Source: Cyanoderma ruficeps (lineage: Eukaryota > Chordata > Aves > Passeriformes > Timaliidae). Taken from it: a stretch of DNA of 64,000 bases. The stretch covers positions 13,861,003 through 13,925,002 of the forward strand of contig VZDJ01007753.1 of assembly GCA_008694505.1 (NCBI GenBank). Reading direction: 5' to 3'. The translations under genes and the position numbers were made by a program. Shown here piece by piece: positions 51,401 to 63,400 of this stretch (the first letter of the stretch is position 1; each line of letters starts with the position of its first letter). The notes under the pieces were generated by a model that saw nothing but the letters and a program-made list of their open reading frames with translations, made no database searches and was not told the origin of the DNA.

Positions 51401-54400
51401 CTCCTGCCTCTGCTGCTTGATACCCCCCCGCTTCACTCCTCCATCTCCTTCCTCCTGTCTCTCTCCGAAAGGGTGCACACATCTGGCTTGCCTTTATTGT
51501 GTGATAAATTTCACCCTGCATCTTGGGTTCATTTTCTGAAAGTTTTGAATGGTGTCTTGGAAATGCTGTTGGACAATAGGAGCTCTTTGAACCCAGGCCA
51601 GCTGGACAGGACTCCTTGCATTGCAGCTGACATGCAGGCTTTGGCGGTCTTTCTTGACTCTTTCCTCTCTTTTCTTTACAACATTTGAGCTGTCCTCAAA
51701 CTTTATTTTTGGAGTGGGCAGTGCATTTCTGAATCTTTTCATCATTATATTATTATTAATTATGGTCATGACTATTTCTCCTTCTGCTGGCACTCCTGGG
51801 TGGATCTCTCCTCTCTCACTTAATATCTTGGGTACGACTACCTTGGCCACAACCCACTCAAGCAGTGACTCAGAATCCCTGGCCTGTTCCCAGGAGAGAT
51901 GCAAGAGTTTTGCCAATTGGTTTAAAAAGAGGCAATCGTTTTCCAGAGCTACTCTCTCACTCAACAGAGCTGAGCTGGGTGGAAAAGCTCAGCTCTGTGG
52001 TTCCAGGGAGTCCATCCCTGGTGGACAGGCTGTCCCTGGGTTATTATGAAAGCAAAGCCCTGCTCCCTTTGCATGCAAACAGGATGACTTCTGAACCAGG
52101 TAGTAGGATTCTCCACTGAAAATAATTTTGCTCCCTGGGGGTCACTGCACTCAATTTCCCCATTCCCAAGCCCCTGGAGGAAATAAAGCTAAGGGAGGCA
52201 TGTGGGCAGGATGGGGCATTGTAAGGGAGGGAGTACTGGATGCTCAGGTCAAACTGTTGCTTGATGTATCATCACACAGCTACCCACATCTTGAGTCAGA
52301 ATGAAGAGTGGCATAATCTGAAGCAGACCCTCATATTACTGGGTTTGAGGTTTGCTTGCAGCAGTGGTACATGGTAGAGATATCCCATCTTCATCCTCTG
52401 ATCATCTCAGACTTTCCCAATCATGCAGGAGAGTGGAAATTGCTCTGATTCTAAAGGCAGGAGGGGACCTATGGCTTGACTGTTTGCCCCTCTACACATG
52501 GAGTTTATGTAGTGAAGAAGGCTGCTTTGTTCCTGTATGGCTCCTATGACTTAAAGACCTTCAAACAGTGTGCTCTTATGAGGGCAGACATACAAATCTT
52601 CTTCATTTAATGTGCTAGAAAGGACACAAAAAAAAAGAAATGGCTGGTATTGGTCAGGCATGTCAGTCTCCCACAGAACATGGTGGGAACCTGAGTGAAT
52701 CCTTCTGACTACACTGCGCTTCCTCCTGCAAATGGCACTGAGTGATGGAGGGAAGGGGACAACAGGCCTTCCACTATCAAGAGTGGGTACTTGGTAATGT
52801 CAAGTACCCACTCAAGTCCCACCTTCCCAGCCTCCCTTCCTGTGTGCTGGGAAGCCCACCCACTTCACAGGGCAGTCAAGAGCCCTGGTGTTCCCTGGTG
52901 CTGGTATTTGTAAAGAAGAGGGACCGACATCATCAGTTGTTTTTCACTCAGATCTACCAAAGGGAGGAATAGATCTCGGATCAAGTAAAACTCTCCTTCC
53001 TCCTGTTCTGCTGCAAGGTCCAGGAGGGCAGGAAAACCTTTGAACATCTGGGAACAGTGGTCCCACCAGCCCTCTATGTGCTGGTGTTGAAGGCAGAGCC
53101 AACTCTGGAGCTCAGCTGCCATGGTCCAGGCAGAGGTGTCACTCTCTCCAGCTGCAGCACAGTGCAAACCACAGCTGGTTCCCTGTGCAGGGCTGCCTCT
53201 CCTGGGCTGGCAGGTGGCTGCAGCTGGCCTCTGTTCCCGCTGGCAGGGTGGCATTGCTGCTTCTGCTTGAGGAATGCAAACCGCCTGAGCTCCGCTTGAG
53301 GATCAGCCAGGAAAAGTCCACAAATAGCAACAGGAAATCAAAATGCCCGCTCCAGACATGCACTAGATATGAGGCCATCCAGCACAAGGAGAAAAATCAA
53401 ATACTGGACAATGAAGATTACATCATGCTGTGGATGAACACGTGAGCCCATCCAGATGGGGCCATGCCAACAGGTCCAGATGGCTCAGGAATGTTAACAG
53501 CATAACTACCTCTCTCATCTTTGTTTTTTTCTTCCCTCTTTCTTTCCCTATACTCCATCCCTTCTGGCATTCTTCACTCTTTCCTTTCCCAGAATAAGTA
53601 AATAAATCCTCTGACAACTCTGTGTAATTCAATTTCATCAAATATCAGAAAGGCGTCTGAGACCAGTGGATGGACAACTAGTCTGGACATGGGTCTCTGG
53701 CATTACTTGTAGGTATCAAAGCTGTTGGGTGACCTCGCCACACTGTATGGCTGCTGGGCTTGACACAGTAATGTGTGCCTTCACCTCACCTGGGACTTCA
53801 GCTCCAGGTCACAAAGGAGGAGGTTGCAAGGGCTGTTCGCCTGGAGCCTGAAGCATGCAGGAAAATTAAGAAATCAGCATTGCTCTGCAGCTCACCACAG
53901 CTGCTTACAGCTGCCACTGACTGCTCGCTGTGGCTGCAGCTACAAGGGGAAGGAGAAAACAGTTTTGCTGTCCTAGCTAGCAGCCTCTACCTACCACCCT
54001 GGTACTAATTAGCAGCAAAGAAAGGTGCACAGCAGCCTATGCTCACTCCTCAGTATTGACCAGAGCAGCATCTGCTGCCACTGCGCTCTCTCCCAGCATG
54101 ATAAAAATAGCTCAAAACCATGTAAGAAAAAAGTGAAAGGTATGTGCTTTGCCAGGTCTGAAAAAGGACTGCAGGCCATTTGCTCATTAATTACTGCTAA
54201 TCCAGCTGCTGGACTGCTGCCAACTGTATTTGACAAGACCTGAAGAGCAGGAGAAGGATCTGAGAATGGAAAAGCAACCTCTGCATCACTCCTCCCAATG
54301 TATGATGGTGATCCTAACTTTACAACAGACCAGATAGTTACTATGAAGAAAAGGCACCTCCAAAGAAAGGGAAAGTGCAAAACCATGCACTGAGCAGAAG

Positions 54401-57400
54401 GAGGGACTGACATGGGTCTTTAATGTCCTGCTAGGAACTGATAAAACCATGACATTCTGATATTTTTCAGCTTGTTACCTTCTTCTTATTTACAAACCCA
54501 GCAGAGAAATAGTTTGGGAGCCTGAGAACTCAGCCCAGCATTGACCATGCAGCAGTTTGGGGCAAAAAATGTAACAGGGTGCTCTCAGCAAGTTGCACCA
54601 AACTGATGGAGAAGTTAGGTTTTGTGCCTGAGAAGGATCTGGTTGTACAGTGGAGTATGAGGTATGAGTACAGCCCATTCACTGGATTTATAAAGCACAA
54701 ATTGTTTGGTTTTCAGTAAGGCCCAGAGTGGTCAGGCCAGTAACAGCATGGGCCAAAAGTACTTTAGTTTAAATCCTGATGCTGACCAGCATAGTCATTC
54801 ATACTGACACAGAAAGATTGCTCTGGATTAGCTTGAAGTATCTGAGGTCAGATAGAGACACGTGCAGTCCGCAGGGAAAAGGAACAGGGGATGGGTGAAG
54901 GATAGCTGCGATATCGGTGGAGAATAGATCAGCCAAACTGAAAATGTGGCAAATATCATGTGTAGTTGCAAATGCAATGCAAAGTCATTGAAAAAGAGTC
55001 CAACCAGGAAAGCAAAGTAATAGCTCCTATGGACATTTCCTGGCAGATACTTACTAGCAAAACCCCACTCCAGTCCTAGTTTTTTTTTAATCTGCTTCAC
55101 CCATTGATGACACTGCTCCTTTTCAGTAAGAATAAGGATGTCCACTTTTTTATAGTGACCAAAAGCTGCATCACTGCAAGTGACACCCTGAGGATCACAC
55201 ACTAAGAAATTGGCAGAGCCAGGACTAAAATACAGTTCTCTCATTCCCAACAACATCACTGCAGCACTGTTCATAAAGACAGGAGAAACACAACAAAAAC
55301 AAACCCAAAATCATTCAACTGGCAATTCAGTATTTGTGGCTCAACAGCACCTCATCAACCCTGAGAGTCTGCCACATTTGCTTGGAAAGAGCCACATTTC
55401 CAGCACTCCCTGGGCAAAGAGCTCTCAGATTGAGAGACTGAAAAGTCTTTGAAAGAAACCTTCCATCAACAGTCTTTACAAATGTCAGAGCTGGTTTCCT
55501 CCTCCCTGAGCTGCCTGGCTTGCAGTCCCTCCCCCTGGGACAGCAGTGAGCTTAGCCAAAAGCACCTGCCCAGCCCCTTCCTTCAACTGTCATGAATTTA
55601 GCAGATTCATTTAACATCAAGCTGCTCTGACATGCAACAATTAATTCTTGAGGCTCTGGAACTGGGTCCTCTTCTTCATCCTGGTCTCCCTCTACCTTTT
55701 TCCCCTTCTGGAGGGGAAAGCTCTCTTCCAAGTAGTGAGAGCCAGAGCAGATTCTCATGGTAGACCCCCTGTGCCTTGAACAGCAGAAATGGGTTATTCT
55801 TGAGCTGCAACGCTCCCCCTGGATGTTCCATGCCATGAAGAGGAGGAGCCAGTGACCCCATGACACTGTGGTGGGGAGCCAGCATGGAAGAGGTTGTTTG
55901 GGCATTGATTTAAGAACGCTCACCTGCAGGAGGAATGCTGACAATCCAATAGGAATGTCCACAACCAGTGTAGCATCCAGTTCCCTCTTGTGTAGCACAG
56001 TTGGTGTCAGGTCCAAGTTGTAGTACTCCTTCAGCCTTAGCTGCCAGGTTCCTCACAAGGGAGCCCTGACGTTGCTGTTGCAGGGGAACTCTTGGCACAA
56101 ATTGCTCAGCTGAAAGCATTATGTTTTGCATCTATTCTAGGAAAAATGTTAACTGCATTTTGAGCAGGCTTTGCTAATCGGGTCAGCCAGACTGACCTAA
56201 ATGAACATTTTTCCTAATCAAGACAAAGTCACAGTGTAAAGAAGCCAAAAGCAACTTCGCTGAGGTAGTCAGGGGTGAGTTTCTTCTGGAGCAGGCTGGA
56301 CAGTGATCGTAATAAATGACTTCATACAAGGCATCACCTTTGAGCTCTAAAGATGGTACTAATTACTCCAGTAATGGTTTAGATTACGTAGTAGTTTCAG
56401 GGAGAATAGCCTTGCACAGTGCTGTATGGGGAACTTCTCCAGTCTTAGAAAGTGAGAAGATAAAATAGGACAAGAAAGAAAGAAAGAAAGGAGTGAACGA
56501 GTATGTGGATATGTGCACTTCTAACCTTCATGAGACCTTGTTCTGGCTAATCGATGTGTCAAGGTAAATGTCAAGCATCTATCACTTGGACATAGACAGA
56601 CCAGAGCAGTGTCACATGATTTCAAAGGCAGATAGCCATGGATAGGTTTAAGAAAATAAGAGTCAAAGGACAGATACAAAGAAAGAGAAAAGAAGGTGGA
56701 TAAAGAAGTAAGAAAGGGGTGGGTGAGAGGATAAGGCTAGAGTGTTTGGGTTAGTTCAGGAAACTACAGGAAAGGAAAACTTTGAATGATGTAACCATAC
56801 AGGAAAACAGAAGTAAAATTTGTTTTCTTGAGCAGCTGGAAATAAGTTAGATAGATGTAAACACTGCATGGCAGACATGGGGAACAACTGGGTTGAAAGA
56901 CACAGCCTGCCTTTCAGCATGCTACTTGCAGTCCCTTGCCACTCTGGCCATGCCCTTGGCTCTTCACAACCTTTCAGCTATTTCTGCTCTGAGGAGCGTT
57001 GCAAAACAAGCAGACACCAACCCAAGGAAACACCTAGCAACTTACAACACAAGTTGAGCTCCAGATACAGGAAAAAGTAAGAGTTCCATGCAAGCACCCA
57101 CTCTGTCCTAGTGCCAGGCTGAAAACTGGATCAATCATTTTAGTCAGAGGATACCAGACTACACTAGGTTGCTCACACAGAAGTTACCTGCTGCAGCAGG
57201 AAAAAGATGGTGCCAGCATGGAGGTCAGCCGAGAAAGATGGCTTTGGTTCCACCTTTATTCTCACTTCTCATCTCCCATGAGGAGACATGAAGTTCCAGC
57301 AGTTCAGATGTGTAAATACAGTACCTGGCAGAAAGCTGGGACTAGTAGGACGTGGTAATTCCAGGACTAAGACTGGCTTGGAATTGAGAACTTAACATAC

Positions 57401-60400
57401 TTGGCTCGTCCAGCAGACAAGTCTCCTGAGAAACAATGCTGGGCACAAGGCTGCCTGTGAAGCAGAAGTGACTGCATTGTACCTTGCTGCACTGATCTGG
57501 AATTTCACTGGGAAATCTCTTAGACAAATTAGGCCAATAGACAGGTTTTGGTCATTTCTTAGGAGATCTATAATGGTTTACTTCATTGCTGGTGCCCTAC
57601 CTGTTTTCCTGTAACTATGCAACAAGGAGAGTCACCAATTGACTTTTGTGAATTATCTGGTTTCTTACAGTGAACTTTTTACAACAGGACAAGTATGCAT
57701 AAGCTTTAGAGGGTTGACTCATCCCTTCCTTGAAATGCACTGGAACAAGTGAGTCTTGAGAATCAAATTGCTGTATCAAGAACAATCCTGCCTGTGGTTA
57801 TGTGCAGAGGATCTACCATGTGGCTGTCCCAAAGACAACTCCAGAGAGTTAAGCATTTTAATTTGCTTCCTTTAAATAGTAAATAAGTAATTACTAAATG
57901 CTAATTAAATACTACCTTTAAACATATGGAGAAATCCTGAGGAAAAAAGGTAGCAAGCAGAGGACTAACTTTTCTCAGAGGAAACACAGCAGTAAGTCAC
58001 AGAGGTGTCAGCCTGGCCAGATTTTAAATAGTGCAGCTACAACTGTGGCTATAAATTCCCCAGTTTAAATTCCCCTTTGAGGGGTTGCTTAAAAAAATGC
58101 TCTTCTTTCCTAATCCCTACTCTACCAGAGACAGCTCCATTCCAGGCTTCCGCAAGAACTGTAGCACCAGTCATGGATGAGACCAGAGCAGCACAGGATG
58201 GGACCAGTGCAGTACCAGATGAGCTCCTGAGCAGCAGAAGACATTTTGCATCAATGAACACAACATATTTCATTAAATTCAGAAGCCACCACACATTATG
58301 GTGGCTTCTGAAGCCACCATACAGTACAAGCTTCTCCACTTGTGCTGACTGGTACCAAGAGGAGGTGCAGTGGGCCAATCTTAGAGGTTTTCTAAAGTCT
58401 GATCTATACAAATGAGACCTCAGGTTTGTCCCACTCTGAAAGTGGTGGTGGTGGCATTGAACAGCTGCCTTATGCCATAGGGGATGAGGATCACTTGGCA
58501 GACATGGACTGAGCAGCACACAACTCCAGCATCTCCCAGCTGGTGCTGATGACACCCTCCCTCAGTGGGAGTGGACTCTGCACAGATGTACTTCCACCTC
58601 CTGCCAAGCCCTCCCTTTGTTTATTCTGTAAGCGCTTCACCAAAGACCTTCCTGCTTCTCCCCACCAAGATGATGCCTCTGTCTCCACTGTTTAACCCTG
58701 TTTTGGACATATGCCTTCCTGCACTCCTGCTCCTAGTTCTGGCCCAAGAGCACAGTTAATGGGTCCCCCCACTTTGGCTGAGATGATAATTTAGGACAAT
58801 GGGTTCCCAGCACATGCAGGCAATTGTCCAACAAATGAATGTATTTAGGAAGAGTATCCCAAATGTTTATCAATTTCCTCACAGATAGAACACACAAATG
58901 ATCCACAGTCTCTGGACTAAGTATTGACCTAGAGTCTTCCAAACGACGTTCAAGTCTCTTCCCCTCTTTCTTTACCAAAAGGGAAACATTTTTCCTGGTG
59001 GTGATTTTACAGTGGTGATGCTTAGACACCCAGACTCAGAGATCCATGGACCCATGTTCAGCTCTGGTTTCATCCTGCTGTTAGCACTTCTGCAAGTGTA
59101 AATCCCACCATGAGATAGTAAGGAGCAGCAGAGACATGAAGTATAGAAACCATGAGATGGATCCAAAGAGACTAAGGAAATAGAAAGATATGGGAACTAT
59201 TACCTTTGGATTAATTTCCATCAGGCCAGGTCTGATGGTCTCATCAGGTCTCTGTATCTGTGCTCCAGATCCTACAGAAATCTGGCTGGCAAGTTCCAAG
59301 AAAAATTTAAAGAAAATTGCATTTCCATGTCTAGTACTTGGCAGACTAACCATAAATGTATTACCAAATTTTACCAGGCACAGGAACAGAGGGCCAAAAT
59401 GCTTGCTGCATGTGTCCCCACAAGAGATTACCATGAGTCCTGGAGACCCAGCCTCCCGTTACAGCACAGCTCCCGTCTAGCAGGTGCAAGGGATACAAAG
59501 TGGGTGACCAAATCTGCCTGAGCTCTCTATCCTCACTGTGCACTGAGATGGTGAGAGGGAGTTTATAGAGCACAACACTCACTCAGACCAAAGGTCAGTC
59601 CAACACCTAAGCACCACTTAAGTGCTATTTATGTCCCTGTAGTAGGCATAAGAGGAGTAAATGTGTACAGGCTTCCTGTGAGAGTGGCAGTCATCCATGG
59701 CGAATAGCCTCTCTTCATCTTCAGGGGAAGCTTCCCCTGTGAGTTGCAGCAGCATTGCTCTTAGCCCGCTCACAATGTACAGTCCTGCCACTCTCCTCCT
59801 CCTGCAGGCCAGGACAATATTAAAGGAAAGAGCACACAGTAAGCCCAACACCCAGTTTGCACTCAAAGAGCAAACCCACCGAGACAGGCAGTTCTTCTCC
59901 CAGTCTGCTGTCCCTTTGTTGGCTCCAGAAAATGCCAATGGTCACGCTGCCTAGGCATATAGGATCACACAGTGAAAGAGTGCCTTAATGTGCATCCCCC
60001 AGAGGAGCTGGGTTAGCACTCCTGAGACAGCCTGAACAGCCACTCTGCAGCTTCTAACAGTGGAGACCTGAGTGAGCATGCAAGCTATTTTCTTGCCTTG
60101 ATGTCTCTTGACGGAGGTAAAGTATATGATTTGAAAAGCATAGAGCCAAAATAAAGCTCTGTTTACATAAATATCCAGAGTCATCTTTGAAGGTGTTTTT
60201 TTCACTATAAAACATAGAAGCAGAGGGAAGAAACAAACCCACTAGGGTACTGGGTTAAAAAGAAACACATGACTCCTGTTTGGTTGGTTTATTCTGGCTT
60301 CCTTCTGACATCAGTGTCACAAACCTAGTGAAGCACAGTGGTGAATCTGACTCAAGAGATAAGTCTTTTGAAGAGTTTCACAGTACTGATAAGAGCTGAA

Positions 60401-63400
60401 CAAGAAAGTAAGTGCTCTCTGAGTGCAGTTGTAATAGACTGTAAGCAAATAGATGGTTGCTTGCAGAAATGCTGGACTGGATCATAAATGCTGGACTGGG
60501 TGGGACACAAATGGGTGACATTGACAAACAGGCACTGCATGAAGGATTAGCTTCACATATGGTAGATCCTTCTGGGAGAAAAAGATGAGCAAAGTTGCCT
60601 AAGTTCAAGAGCAGTATGTGGCATCTTGAGCAAAAGGAGACTGACAGTGCTGTTAGTAGCCACCCTGTGTAAGACTGGCTAGCAGAAATTAAGTGAAGAG
60701 AGGCATTTTGTGTCCTTTGCAGATCTCCCCACTAATTAACAAGCAAACACCACTCTCCATAACATTAAAAAAAAATAAAAATCAAAGTCTTCACAGTGAT
60801 AAATCATTTCCTTAAACCCAGTCTAAACCTTCCCCCAGGTGGTTCCAATTTATGACCACTCATCCTCCAGCCATGCACTTATGAAAGAACCTGGCTCCAT
60901 CTTCTCAGTAACTTCCTCAGCTGTGCAGGTAGGCTTCTGCTAGGTCCTCCTGGAGCTGCCTCTTTGCCAGCTGAGGAAGTCCAACTCCCTCAGCTACTCC
61001 TCGCAGGAGAAATTCTCCATCTCCCAGTTACTTGGGTGACAACCCCCTTGCTGCACTCAGATTTACCCATGTCTCTCGGCTATCAGGCAGCCCAAAACTG
61101 GATATTATATTTAAGACACAGTTTTATGATTCTCAAGAAAAAGGGGATAATCAATCACTTCCCTGTGTCTATCTACCATGTCACTCCTGCTCCTAGAGCC
61201 TTTGCACACCAGTGCTTCATGACCCCTGGTGGGTCAGTCCGTCCGTCCGTNCCATCCATCCATCCATCCATCCATCCATCCATCCATCCATCCATCCATC
61301 CATCCATCCATCCATCCATCCATCCATCCATCCATCCCAGGGGCAGGAGTTGGGGTTTGTTCTTGCTGAATTTCATGAGGTTTCTGTCAACCTATCCCTA
61401 CAGCCTGGGCAGATGTCTCTGAAAGGCAGCCCCCACACATTAATTTTTTTTTCTGTTGCAAGCACACGGAGCTTTCTGAAGATGCATCTACAGATATGCC
61501 TTAATTAATTCTTTGTTACAGCTTCAGATGAACAATACAGAGAATCATTTTTTAAAGACCAAGATGACTCATTAGGACTGCCAAGGTTGTGGAAAAGAGA
61601 GTAGTTTAGACACACGCAATTCTTGCCCCAAAGGAGCACAGACTCTGCAGTAAGGTTCATCCATCTTTTCTTTCTGCTTCCTTTCTGAAAAGAGGAAATC
61701 ATACTCATGAAGTTTCATACTGACATTTTATGGCCGAAATTCCTGGCCTTTTTCTAGAAAAATGCCGCTGAACAATATCTGGAAAAGTTTGCCCATCTTT
61801 GAAGTAAAGGCACTGGCAACTTTGCGAGCTATTGTGCACGGTGATGCTTTGCACAGTTCTATGTCAAAAGAACTTCTCCACACATTGCAAGATCCCAGGA
61901 GATTTGCTGGATTTAGTAAGAAAATCCAAGTGTATTTCTTCAATCCTCACCATTGTCATGCAGAGTGAGAACAAAGAGGGTGATGTATTATGTTCTGGCT
62001 CTTGTATCACCAACAGATTTGGTAAGAGAGAAGTGGCTACAGAATCTCTTATATATATCATCTGCAGGAAGAGAAGGTTTCAGCTTGACTCTCTCTCCAG
62101 CAGAAGTTTGTGGTGCTGGCAGTTGGGAAAAAAAAATACACGGGGAAAACAAAAAAAAAGCCTTTAAAAAAGCACCATTCTGCTGTCATCTGAGCACAAC
62201 GATGCCTGAATCACTGCAACATAGTTAAATGAAAAGACAAGGGCAAGTTGCTTCCAGAAGCAGCTCTCCAAGCAGAAGAGCCATTTAAATGAGGCAGGAC
62301 AGAGCCAGTCTCCCCACAGCCACCTCACACTTTAAACAGGTGGCACCAGATGGCACTCTTACACAAAAGCTTCTTTTTCATAGGGTCTGCTTGCAGGCAG
62401 AAGTTGTGTTTAACTATAAAAAGGTACCACCTGTATTGGTTAGGGGTTCCCTGGCTTCTGTCCACAGCCCATGTTGCACCTGGTAATAGGGCTGGTGCCA
62501 ATACATACTATTTTCATTTTGGTAAAGGAATAAATGGTCTTGGCATAAAGCACTTCCTATCGGCATAGCTTTATCCATGCTGTATGTGTACAGAATTAGG
62601 GAAAGCACAAAACTCCTAGCAACAGGTCTCTCAGATATGAGCAGGCAAAGCAAGCGCTCAGTCTTGGGGTGATGTGCCATTGGAAGGTCTGCCTGAACAC
62701 TGAGGAGTACGCTGCCTCTAGTAGAGCCCAGTGGAATCAGTCCTTGAGGCACAGTGCTATCTCGAAAATTAGGAGCTGGCAAGATCTCTGACGGATGGGG
62801 CTGCCTCCATAATCTCTTTCCCAGATCCTGTGTGCCTCTGCTTGGTGCCGTGCATTTAATATTTATGCAAATTCTGCATCTCTACCGTCTCCCTCACAAA
62901 GGAGGCAACATAAAAGGCTTTAGATATCTTTTGTGTAGCAAAGCAGAAGTGGGTTCATCAGTGGATTCATCCTCTCCTTGTTCCCTGCTCCCACTGTGAG
63001 GATAGTCCTCCGGGACGCTCACAGTGCTACACCGGGAACACAGGAGGTGCCAGCACTGTGGAAGGGGAGCAACAAGCCATTGCTCCGATCTCTGTCCGGG
63101 ACAGGCACACTGTCCCACGGCTGCAGCCGCTCAGAGGCTGGCGGAGCCTTACGTTTCAGGCAGTGCCCTGTTGCCCAGTGCCGGATACCCTCGCTCCAAA
63201 CCACCTCTGGGGTGGGGCCCTTCCCACTTCTGCCTCAGGGCTGGATGCTGCCGGGCAGAGGGGGCTGCAGGATCCCATGGAAAGCTCGGGCTCTACAGCA
63301 AAGAGTCTGTGCGTGTTCTCAGGAAGAGCTGCTGGACTGAGAACTCGCCTGACTCCTGGGAGAGGCTGGGCAGTTTCCCTAGAGGTGAACAATGCCCCTT

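Noticed and set aside
58049..58555. 168-codon minus-strand frame
   Set aside because: It spans the hairpin at 58278-58320 and shows no domain.
59618..59938. Minus-strand 106-codon frame with a hydrophobic segment followed by Arg-rich and charged parts, ending YYRDINST
   Set aside because: It looks more protein-like than most frames here, but no family was recognised, and no splice sites or promoter support it. It lies inside CREB3L1 intron 1 in the sense direction. A tblastn match in other birds would revive it.
61173..61508. Ser-Ile-His-Pro or Met-Asp-Gly-Trp repeat frames on the two strands
   Set aside because: These are simple translations of the CATC microsatellite.
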